Shown: positions 1-10,000 of the stretch, one piece after another
Position numbering within the stretch: position 1 is the first letter of the stretch
How the letters are laid out: every line of letters starts with the position of its first letter
Assembly: GCA_017591395.1 (NCBI GenBank)
Contig: WEDG01005060.1
Coordinates: forward strand, 1-64,000
From: Schistocephalus solidus
Lineage: Eukaryota; Platyhelminthes; Cestoda; Diphyllobothriidea; Diphyllobothriidae
DNA length: 64,000 bases
Direction: 5' to 3'
Made by a program: the position numbers and the translations under genes
Notes under the pieces: generated by a model
Database searches by the model: none
Told to the model about the DNA's origin: nothing
What the model saw: only the letters and a program-made list of their open reading frames with translations

Positions 1-213
1 TCAAGACAGAGTCAAGAAGACCGGACGCGGGAGAGGACGCAGGTGGCTGGCGCGGCCGGGTCGCCTAAGTCCTAGCCGCCCCTAGGCGTGCCACCACACC
101 TCCATGATCGGCATTTGTTATGGGAGCGCAACCCGAACAACGCATGCCATGCCCTAATGTGGCCCCCGTGTTGGTCCAACGCATCTACCACGTGGCCCGT
201 TTAGGGGGCACAC
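1..213 (+). repeat. Partial copy of a ~370-bp GC-rich satellite unit, cut by the window edge
   Basis: This stretch is nearly identical to the last ~210 bases of each unit of the array at 10.09-11.58 kb. It opens at the TCAAGACAGAGTCAAGAAG motif, about 155 bases into a unit, and ends at the GTTTAGGGGGCAC boundary. Because it begins at base 1, the rest of the unit, and possibly more units, should lie to the left. It is clearly richer in GC than the DNA that follows. Reading frames in it are not conserved between copies, so I do not treat them as genes. Confidence 0.9.
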
Positions 214-3090
214 GTAAACAACACACTGCTATTCACACGCTATGTCACCATGAGATGGCCGTGTACCGAATAAATTGCTCCTTATATCCCATTGACTTCT
301 TCAGTTGACGAAACAAACTTATTATATGTGGTTATAGTCGATTTTAGCTTCCTTGACCGCCACACATTGGTGACCCCAACGTGACAGAACACGAAACTGC
401 TAGATGTGGGTGAGCCCCACCATCACAAATATCCCCTCTTGACTTCGAAAATATTTTCCTGTCCTTCGGTGAGACAATCATATGGAGAGTTTATTTACTG
501 ACGCCTTGTCTTGAAGCGAGCTGCAGGTCAAGAACCCGTCTCAGCCGATGAAGTCCTGACCATGGTTCCGTTCAAATCCAGCAGGGCAGTCCATCCATCA
601 GGGCTAGCACCCTGACCTCCTTAAAAATATCCGATATCTTATTTATACTACCAGCGATACCTCTTTTATCAATCCAACAAATACGGACACGGCATACGGA
701 TTTGCCATCGACACGCAACTCAATAACCGGCCTTCACCAGCCGCCCTATCAACCTGGCTCCTTCCTGCCAGCTGCAGCCGCCCAAAACACTAACAGTGGT
801 ACGTATCTCATGCACTCAGTTTACGTATTCTTCCTCAAGCTGACCATGCATTGGCGGAGCGCCCATGGGTTAGCACGCTTGTCACGACTGTCGATTGGGA
901 AAAGGGACGCCGGAAAAGGAGAAACGGGACCGGCTGCTACACGCTCTCAACTGGCTTAGTCCATCGGTCAAGGATGGTTGCTTGGAGGTGGGAACACTGC
1001 AGTGAACATTCCCGCGGAGTCACGAATGGGAGCTGCGACTAGCCAAGATAAATGGAGAAGCATCAATCAGATTAATAAATGCTCCTGGTTGGAACCACCG
1101 GTGCATTACCGTGGGACGTGCAACGCGCCGCATTGGTGAGTGACCGTATCACTGCCACATTATGTCCCGTCAAGCCACCTCGGTGAGGTTCGCATCAGTC
1201 TAAGACCTAACTCCGGGAGAGCAAGGCCACATATCCCACCCAGCATGGAGGGTTCTTTTGAGTACACCAGGCAGGTCAACGCCAAGAGGTCGATTGAACA
1301 TAAGCTGGTACTTCCGTGGACGTATATGACCCATGTCCACAGGTTATGCACGCCAATCGAATGTGAAGAAACAGATAAGTCACGAGAATGCAGTTTTCTT
1401 TTGAACTATTATTCAAAGCGAAGTTCCCAGACGTATTTCAGTGCAGTAAAACAAAACGATTTTATGTCTATATAGATCCATCACAGTCAGCAGGACGTGA
1501 ACGATAATCATCGCTCGGACCGGTATCACACAAATTTTGACAGCACAAACCCCAAGCCAGTAAACGTGAGGGCAAGGACTGTTTGTGCAACCCCCTAACC
1601 CGGCCATGCATGCTAAGCCCGAAGAACACAGTGGAAAGGTTAGAAGTGGGGTTAGGTTGGTGTGCAGTTTGCATACATAGTTTACTGCGGTCTGAGTGCG
1701 AAAAAACGGCTGATTTGACGTTTGGCGGTGGGTTACACATGAATTTTCATTTCCAACGTGTTACCGCCATTTTTCGTCCTTTAAACTGGCCCACCCTTAT
1801 TGCCACCGTTCCCATATTGCACACATACCCATCAATAGTGTTTTTAAGGGGTCATACAAGCTTCCGTTGAAGGTCAGGGGGGTGGCACGAGCAGCCCTTG
1901 TAAATAGTTTCGCGAGGCCTAGCAGCCTAGTGATGCAGTACTAATTGATTGTGTGAGTGTGCATTATAGAAACCCAAAAGTAAGCCAAGCCTCCGGAATA
2001 CTGACCCAGATCAATTACATCGTACCTGCTCTTTCCATACCCCCCCTTCACCTATACACGTGATTCAGGCCACTTCTGAGTGCACGAACCATGGCAGCCA
2101 TCTGGTTTATTCTCACATTGTTTACATAATTGAAATGCGGCTACCGCACTACCTACGACTTTCGACTAGATCTGATCACAAGATGATTGTGAATACCTGC
2201 AGGACAAGGACTGACAAATCACCAAGTTCCTAAACAGACCTAACAAGTACGTCATTCTCAGAGCAATGCAAGGATGGTAACAGTGATACTTAATACACGC
2301 TGTTCGTGTTTATGTGTGCGGGCAATCTGAATATGGGAACTTGAAGACCACCGGGACGTTTTCACGGCAAGTAACAGTCAAACAGAATTTAGGAGGCAGG
2401 TGGAGGTTTTAATTGACCAGTATCCATACTCAGCAAGCTTATGGAATGTGAAAGTAAAATGAAGACTAGTAGAAAATACAATAGTAATTGTTTTGCTTTA
2501 TTACATACATATGTGGGTGATGCCAATGCATACAGTCTCGGTCTGTCACAAAATAGCGGAAGAAAAGGAGAACGGGTAAAGAAAATACACAGAAGGCAAC
2601 AGCGTCAGCGCCAACCAGCGATAGTGATATAAAAAGGCATAGCAAAATGTTCACAGCCAAATGGGGCGTAGATCTGACAATAATGATAGCTCACGTCTCC
2701 CCCATTTGTGAAATGGTGGCACTGAAATGAAGATGAGAAAACAGCAGTGTCATTTATGGCCTTCAAAGACCAGGTGCGAGTATCAGATTTTCACTGGAGA
2801 TCGTCATGCAAGGAAAAGGGGAGGATAAATGGGATCATAATACATGGCTGCTGGGAGTTTATGATTATCTTGGTGAAAATTTGAGTCAGTTCATCGCTAA
2901 TCGAGTCATGCAAATGAGGCATGCAAGATGCATGTGAACGGTCGGATACCTGTAAGCTCGCACGAGTGTGAAAGTACGAATAACCTTAACTGAGTGAAGG
3001 AAGGAAAATTTGTGGTCGACGGACCAATCCGAAAATTCCTAATCAGAAGTCCTATGAACAGACTGATTTGATAGAAAACCGACAAGAAAA
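214..3090. other. Non-coding stretch, no gene recognised
   Basis: There are several open frames of 60-111 codons on both strands, for example 1140-1475 and 1583-1870 (+). None has a recognisable motif, a convincing splice context or a homologous partner elsewhere in the window. They overlap one another on opposite strands, as random open frames do. I see no RNA gene or complete mobile element here. Confidence 0.5.
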
Positions 3091-3095
3091 CGATC

Positions 3096-3160
3096 CAGCG
3101 GCGCAGTGGGTTAGAGCGTTGGACTACTAACCAAGAGGTTACGGGTTGCCGCAACAACTG
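3096..3160 (+). repeat. tRNA-like relic with a pol III A-box pattern (possible SINE head)
   Basis: The segment GGCGCAGTGGGTTAGAGCG has the form of a tRNA D-arm and A-box. It is followed by a TTGG...CCAA anticodon-like stem around ACTACTAA and then GAGGTTACGGGTTG, where a B-box should begin. The T-loop sequence is broken after GGGTT. The would-be anticodon loop is 8 rather than 7 bases, and no acceptor stem pairs. It is therefore a degenerate tRNA or tRNA-derived SINE, not a functional tRNA gene. Confidence 0.45.
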
Positions 3161-3437
3161 GGGTCGAGTATGGTTGACTGATGACGGCTAATAAGCCAGA
3201 ACTGACAGTTTTAGTCTCCCTTGTCTTGTTCGATAGTTTTTTTCTGATTTGATACTTAATGACCTAGGTTGTTGAAAAGCTCATAGCTCGTGAAAGTGAG
3301 GTTTAGCTAACTGTGTAATCCACTATCACAGACGAAGACTTCTTTTCATCTCACAATCAGGTGCTTTTCTAGATCGGCGGTGAAGTTATAGCTTCCATGT
3401 GTGGGCCGTTAGTCGTCCGAACCATCACTTATCAAAA

Positions 3438-3541
3438 CTTTATTCTTTGAGGGAAGTAGACGCGATCGCTGGAACAAGGACTTTATTCGCCTGACGTTTC
3501 GGAATCATGCTCAAACCCACCATCAGAGACAGCATCAGGTA
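3438..3541 (-). mobile_element. Penelope-like hammerhead-type motif, minus-strand copy
   Basis: On the minus strand this reads CTGATGG, a ~20-base spacer, then CCGAAACGTCAGGCGAATAA. A CTGATG...GAAAC-GTC arrangement is the core order of hammerhead ribozymes, which are known in the terminal repeats of Penelope-like retroelements. The supposed stem II pairs poorly and CTGATGG departs from the CTGANGA consensus, so activity is unlikely. About 55 bases of it recur in opposite orientation at 3.98-4.04 kb. No Penelope reverse transcriptase or GIY-YIG domain was found nearby. Confidence 0.4.
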
Positions 3542-3629
3542 CGGGTAATCCATATATGAGGAGTTTCAGTATTTATAGGACGCACTTGCTATGCGACCGC
3601 ATACCTAGGACAAATAAGATCTCTCCCTT

Positions 3630-3890
3630 TCATCGAGGAGGATTGCCCTCCGGTGCGATAATGGCTTCAGCGCCAGCGTTCGAGTAGTTAATTACTGCAA
3701 TTTGATCACCCGTTTTGGACATTGGTGTGATGATGACCCGGCCATCTGGCTCACTGGCACTGGCGTCGAAAATAGTAGCCGCCTGCGCGCTCCCCGAGTG
3801 GATAATCACTTTGGCCAAACCAAGTCTCAGCACGGAATATGGGGTGGGGAGGCCATTGCACAGACTAGGGGTCCATGACCCATGACTCAA
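3630..3890 (-). other. Unassigned 86-codon open frame between the inverted Penelope-like motifs
   Basis: The minus-strand frame has a balanced, protein-like composition rich in Gly, Ala, Ile and Asp, with the motif GRVIITPMSKTGDQIAVI in the middle. No family is recognised. It sits entirely between the two inverted motif copies at 3.44-3.54 and 3.96-4.06 kb, so it may be part of the same element rather than a host exon. I see no strong splice pair. It could also be a chance frame. Confidence 0.25.
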
Positions 3891-3956
3891 ACGGATCGCG
3901 ACTCACGTGATTGTCATCTCTTGCAATAATTTGGGCCTCGTCGAATGAGCCGCGAG

Positions 3957-4060
3957 TTGAGGGTTGGCGTCATTTCTCCGCAAGCCTGAATCCAAAACGT
4001 CAGGTGAATAAGTCCTTATTCCGACGTTCGCGTTCACTTCTTCTCAACTACTTCCTGAGA
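3957..4060 (+). mobile_element. Penelope-like motif, plus-strand copy (inverted partner)
   Basis: AATCCAAAACGTCAGGTGAA, then AAGTCCTTATTCCGACGTTCG and ACTTC, matches the reverse complement of the segment at 3.46-3.51 kb over about 55 bases, with roughly one mismatch in five. The upstream CTGATG box is lost here. The two copies point outward from a ~420-base centre, giving an inverted arrangement. Confidence 0.4.
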
Positions 4061-5700
4061 CTCGCATTTTCACCTATATCCGTAAATTATATCCTTCTCA
4101 AGTTAACAGCGCGCGAGGCCAAGCTTTGAAACAGCAAAGGCGGATGGCCTTTACCGTAATTTACTAAGCCGAAATTTCATATTTACGATTAACCTCAAGG
4201 CGAGCCCACAGTCACTTTACGAGTCGGCAGAAAATAACACGCACCAGTTGAGCGTGACGATCCACTTCATCCCATCGAAAGCAGAGAGTGCCACTGACCG
4301 CCTCCGTACTCTCGTCAGTTTCTGTGGTTTCATCGCAGAGACACGTTAATTTTTCCAGCACTCAGTTAAAGACTGAATTTGCTGGAGGCAGCGACCGTGC
4401 AGACCAAGGCTAACCGTCTTTATTCGAAGGACCTTTCAATCAGGGCAGTAGGCGTTGGTGCAATCGACACCTGAATAAAAAATATCTTATCGTACTGTTG
4501 ACAGTCGGGATCATCTCCATGTCAACGGCGATTAAACTGGTGGTTTTGGAGCTGCGGCATTTGGTTTGTCTCGAGTTTCTAAGGAAAAAAATTGCGCGTT
4601 ATTGTTTCGGCCCTGTTGGACAGATTAGGCCCGCCACACTCACTTACCCAACTGCATGGGTGTAAAATGTTCAAGTAGGTCAGTGAGTGGATACAACCAC
4701 CTCTAGGATCAGAGAGTAAACAAACAGGTAGAGAGATACACTCGGAAACTTACCAGCCCCAGAGGGACATGAGGAAATTCTACACCTTATTCAGATGCGA
4801 TCGCCGGCAATGTCGTCGTTGGCAGTGGGACAGAAGGGGGTTTGATGATAAGACTCATAGTGCATCTAGGAAAGTAAACCATAAATGCATCATTAAAAAG
4901 TCGTCAGCTTTATAAGACATCCGTAAGTAGGCCACAAAGAGCGCGCTAATGTCGTAGCCGTGTTAAATCTTAATTAGGTGGTATTTTACGGAGATATAAG
5001 AGTATGAACTCCAATCATAAAAGCTGCAAATTAGTCAAAGTAACAGTACTGGAGACCGTTTGCTGACACTGAATAAGTCGAGCCTCTGGTTTCTTCATAT
5101 CTTATGAATACGATCAAAGCAATACCCCCAACGACCTTGGAGCACGAAAAGAAAGTAAAAAGATTAACAAAGTACCAAAATTAGCCGCTTCCCTTCACTA
5201 TTAATTGATTAGAATAAAGATAGAGGTATCAGGGGGTGCGCCGAGGTGAAGCACAGCCGAAAATGCAGTTGGAAAAATACGAGATTAACGCCCCAAATAG
5301 CCCTTTATGCATGCTGAAGTACTAGATGGTAATATATAGGAATCGTAAGATAGTCCGCGAAATATAATTCATGTGAAAAAGCACAGGTACTCAAATCGAA
5401 TGCGATGACGTTTTGTTACATATACAAGTTTCTACACAAAGCCCGCACACACAAATCATATGATGTCGAGGGACGGTGAAAAGGCAAGATGAAACCTCAA
5501 TCGTTAAGTAACGGAACCGGCTAAACACCGGAATAACATATTCGGTCAAACTTTCGAGTTCCTAACGATGCCTCTCGTCAGAAACAAGGCAGCAGCTAAT
5601 AAGATGTTACAACCACATTTTTAACTCGTGTAGGGGTTTAACCCCAGAGAGGAACTGTGAGCAATTATAAAATCTGAAAAATAAACGCATGACTTAGGTG
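4061..5700. other. Non-coding stretch, nothing recognised
   Basis: No open frame of note is present on either strand, and I see no repeat shared with the rest of the window and no RNA gene. Confidence 0.5.
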
Positions 5701-5707
5701 CTCGAGG

Positions 5708-6287
5708 CTAGGCTGCTGCCGAAATACTAGTTTTCAGTAGGTAATTCTTGGTGGACATAAGAAGCCTCAATTGGACCCCGACGTGGCCGTCACGCGCACT
5801 CATGTACCTCACATACACATGTGGCACAATGTCCAGTCTGATGAGAGTTCCATCGTCGCGAGCGACGACGACGTTGACGGTGTGTCCCACGGGGTGGGCG
5901 CAGCACCGATGGCTTGTGCGTGAATTTGTTTTTTTGCGAAGCAAAATAGTGCAGTATCTACCGCACCCTCTCCTCTCTAGCCAACCAGGCAACGATAACA
6001 GGACCATGTCAAGACAACCGGCTGTAGGTTGGGGCGTAGTGGCTCACAGAGCTCTATTAGTCCGTCTACACATTCTAACCACGGCCGCACATAGCAGATT
6101 TTCAAAAATGCGGGGCGGCTTGGATTTCCAGTTCAAAAGTGTCATAGGGGTCGTATTAAGGAGAAGCCGAGCCTACGACCTAGTCCTCGAGCAAGTCACC
6201 CCGCATACACACACAGTACTGACCACAAGGACCGAGTTACCCACCCAGCTGACAATCTTTTCAGCCACGAATTTTAGCATGTCTTGA
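5708..6287. other. Region open on both strands; possible minus-strand exon
   Basis: The plus strand is open for 179 codons (5748-6287) and the minus strand for 99 codons (5708-6007). The minus frame looks more like protein: its middle reads TVNVVVARDDGTLIRLDIVP followed by HVYVRYMSARDGHVG. The plus frame is rich in Ser, Thr, Arg and Trp, as the shadow of a real frame often is. It lies about 400 bases beyond the SPG21 stop on the same strand as that gene. No family is recognised and no convincing splice pair was found. Confidence 0.25.
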
Positions 6288-6396
6288 TAGTTGCAATGCG
6301 CGTCAGATTAACTATGATGGGGAATGCGCTGATGTGCCGTAGGGATGGATTCCCTACTGTCGACCTCAATCTTTCTTCCTTTTGCCAAGCAACAGT

Positions 6397-7080
6397 TCAT
6401 AATCCGAGCCTGCCAGTCAACCAGTATTGGGATTGGGCGCAGTCAGATAGAAAAATCCGGCTACGTGTGCCACAAACGATCTGGTAAGGCATCAGCTTGC
6501 GCCAAAGGGCATGCTTCTCAATGACAGCAGCAGTGTGTCCTGTTCGTACGTTGGTTATTGTGGGGTGAATGGGCTGCGGGGACGCCGTGTGGTGGTGGAA
6601 TGAAGTGCGCAGTTTTACGTAGGTTTCATTAAGGCCGATGCGGTGCGGTGACAGTAAGGATATGATGGGAATGCGACTAGTGAGCTGGCGGCGGGACGAT
6701 GTTGGTGGTAACATAGACGGTAATGATAGTAGAGGAGCTCTAAGGTGTCGGAGGTAGTTTTTTGTGAGGGCATTGATACTCATATGGTCATGCGGTGTAT
6801 GAATGCCTTGGAGCACTGTAAGCAGATGAGGTGTGTGATGGGTGGATGTTGGAGCAGCAGATACTGGTTCACCTGGTCTGTGCGATAGATTCGAAAGCGA
6901 GAGATGATGAAATTTAATTTTATCTGTCGGTACGAATGTCCTCATTGATGATGCCAGTGATAGTACTAGCATAGCGTTGTGAGATGAGAGATGGGTTGAT
7001 CGGGTTGGCACTGCAGTGCGTTTAAATATGTCCAACGAGGTCGATCCGTGTCCGAAAATTTCGTTGACATGGCACAAAAA
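6397..7080 (-). CDS. SPG21: Probable last SPG21 exon with an unusually long C-terminal tail
   Basis: After acceptor AACTCAG the frame runs in phase 0, exactly as required, for 227 codons to TGA. The opening FLCHVNEIFGHGSTSLD can be laid on the short family C-terminus (YVQxHLLxFHG type). The remaining ~200 residues have no counterpart in vertebrate maspardin, which totals 308 residues. This tail is rich in Ser, Thr, His, Pro and Leu with little acidic content, so it may be disordered. An open run this long is very unlikely by chance. A shorter transcript with an early stop, or a separate gene, cannot be excluded. Confidence 0.55.
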   Translation of the reverse strand, partial: FLCHVNEIFGHGSTSLDIFKRTAVPTRSTHLSSHNAMLVLSLASSMRTFVPTDKIKFHHLSLSNLSHRPGEPVSAAPTSTHHTPHLLTVLQGIHTPHDHMSINALTKNYLRHLRAPLLSLPSMLPPTSSRRQLTSRIPIISLLSPHRIGLNETYVKLRTSFHHHTASPQPIHPTITNVRTGHTAAVIEKHALWRKLMPYQIVCGTRSRIFLSDCAQSQYWLTGRLGL

Positions 7081-10000
7081 CTGAGTTTGCCTTAAATGGC
7101 AGAAATATCGGGGACGACAAGAAATCGCCTATTTCCAGATACTGAATATACCTTGCTGGAAACGTCAGACAGTAGGCGAGCGTGTCTTTATCGACGCAAG
7201 GGTAGCAAGATGAGGCGAGGAAGAGAACGAGAATGAAACAAGTCATACAAACCTCCATGTAGGCAGCGAATTCTTCGGCTCTACTGAGGAAGGGAAACTG
7301 GCCACCAAGCTCGAGATGGGCCACCTTGGCGTTGGGGTAAGCTCTGTTCACACTCCCAAAGTGCTCCCTGTAGGAGGCATCTAAGTCACCTACCTATGAG
7401 AATAAGATAGTTTTAAAAATGCATAACAATAACACGCTCTGAATCCCAAAAAAGAACTTCATGGAAAATAATAAGAGCCAACGTATAATCTCTTTTCGGA
7501 CGGGAGCATGAATAATAAACATTCCAGAGGATCAATTAGTTCTAATATTGCTCTCCTTTAAAAATACTCCTTGCTAAAACGAAAACTCTGAATGAACAGT
7601 GAGAATAGCGGTACGTCTTAAAAGACAGTCCACTTATTAATGCATCTCTAAGGCACACTGAAGCAAATTGTCTTATAGGAGACCTAATATCGACTACATA
7701 AAAAGAATAAAGGAAAGCTTCCTAGATAGCATAAACAAGGGAGAGGAAGTGAAAAAAATAGTCAAGAATACAGTCGACCTGAGCATGTGAACGTGAAAAA
7801 TTTGCTTATTTACCTAGCAAGAATGCTTGCTCCCCAGGAAGCAATCCCATGGATTTTAAGGTTTGAGCCAAGAGGTAGCATTCAAGAATTCTGATAAGGA
7901 TGGTTTAAAGATCAAAAGGAAACAGAGTCACCGCCCTAAGAGACGGTAAAACGCGAGAACTACGTTGGAAATTTTGTCCAACTTTTCCGACAATCTCTTG
8001 GATGACTCGAGTAACCGTCAAAACTATAATTTCACACCTATGATTGGCATCTCCAATAATACTAACGAGAGACCATTTGCCTTAAAACCCATGAAACCCC
8101 AGCATTAGAAGCTAGACCGGTAATCTATAATTTAACCCGGAGCTTAGTAAACAGACATTACCGCCTACTTATAGAACCCTTCAAAAAGGACGCACCACGA
8201 CAATCAAGGGAGTTGAGAATAACGGGAAACCCAAGCGGATATAAATACCTACGGCTTACGGGCTGTGTGAACAAATACATTCCATTTTGAGTTATTCTCT
8301 TTCATCCATCTTTTCACAAAAGTTCCGCGGTGCAGAAAATAAACTATTTAGGACAACTAAGGTAACTGAATATCGACTTCGGCTTTGGTAAAAGTACAAC
8401 AATCAGGTTCAGACTCGCTGTTAAATATTGCCGAAATTTGTACAAAAGCTAACCTCAATAATTATTATGTCCGCCTCCTGCAATCCTTTCACGTCAACAG
8501 CATCCGGCATACCATTCATGGTGAGACGGGCAGCCAGGTCTGCCTGCGGCATTGAATTCAACTAAAGAAAAGTAAAGCAGTTGTAAGTACCACAGAAAGT
8601 TTGGGAAAATTAAGATGAAGTAAGTTTCAGACAGAATTTAGTGGAAACGGAATGAAAAATCATGGTAATAACGAACGTAGGTTTCGGGTCACACGGAAAA
8701 TTTTGTAGGAGTGATCAAAATCTACACAACAGGCATTGCCAACTCAGTGCGCACAAGAGCGAACATTTCACGAATGAACCTTCTTCCATGAGCGGTCATT
8801 CTGCATTCAACAATGTCTATGTTAAGGTATGATAAATTGATCTTGATTACAAACCTCGTAAGAGGCAGGCACCATGAAAGTTTACTTGATCAGCTTAAAA
8901 AATCGAATTCTTTCTTTGAGAAGGGAAGTATCGCAGCAGAAAATTTCATAGAAAGAATAAAAGCGATGCGTCTGCGACGTAAAATTCCGATTAGTATTTA
9001 ATGGGCACGACTCTAAAACGTCACTGGCGGATAGGAGGACGAAGGGGAGATTAACACTGGGGAAGTTACTCTCATTACAAGTCTGCGCGTTTCTCACTAT
9101 AACCGGGCTGATGCACAGATATCTACCATGACGAGCGGAAAATCATTGTCTGAAAGGTAACCAAATGACAGGGTAACTCGGCATAGCTCAGGAAAGTCCG
9201 GCTACAACGGCTCCTTCTCGATGTGGCCTTCGTGGCATGCTAACTGATGTGACACCCAAGGCTCACTGAACGTTGCCCAGCACATAAAAGATAGACCGGG
9301 TCATGTGTGGAATTTGAACGCCGGCTGTTCAATGTTGTCAGCCATTGCGTGCGGAAGGAGGGTTCGAGGTATACGCTGCTAACGGCTGCTTCATTAACAA
9401 ATCCACGAGCAAGTCGTTGCTGCTGGGTCCATTACGGGAGCCATAGTTGATACAGTCGAGTGCGGTGGTCTAATGCTCCACGTTATCAGCTCTTAGAAAA
9501 CTAGTAGTACTAGTATGAAAGGTCCACTCCATAATCACATACCGTTTGGGTTATGGAGGCTGATAAACTATGACAAACAGTAGGTGTTTCGGGCCCCCAT
9601 TTTGCATCCAACTGGTCATGGATATCAGATGATCCGGGGCGTATAAAATCAAAGCAGATGGCTGTGCTTAAAATTGCCATCGAGATATAATTTTCCTACC
9701 GCTTTAAACTATTTGCTCTTTTACTTTTTTTAAAATGAAAACACACTTAGGCTGCTAGCATATAATTATAGCTGTCATGTGAAAAAATACGGTGTTGAAG
9801 AAAATATTACAGCGACTGTCAAAAACCTTTAACGTTTTAGTTGGGCCTATTCTTGCCTTTACTGAGCTTGTGGTTTGTGTTTATCAACTAAAATAAGTAT
9901 AGTTGTAAAATTTAATATGCTACAGCCTACTCCCAAGATATTTAATTCGCTTCAGGGTACAAGCCTTCGAATGAGACTCCTTCCAGTTTCCTACATAAAC

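Noticed and set aside
1140..1870. Plus-strand frames of 111 and 95 codons as genes
   Set aside because: No motif, no splice signals, and open frames on the opposite strand over the same bases.
9300..9420. Possible tRNA gene from a B-box-like GTTCAAATTCC
   Set aside because: No A-box at the right distance and no cloverleaf pairing.
9400..9420. Bacterial-type operons, promoters or ribosome binding sites anywhere in the window
   Set aside because: Gene structure is spliced and sparse and the repeats are eukaryotic. No prokaryotic signals were found.
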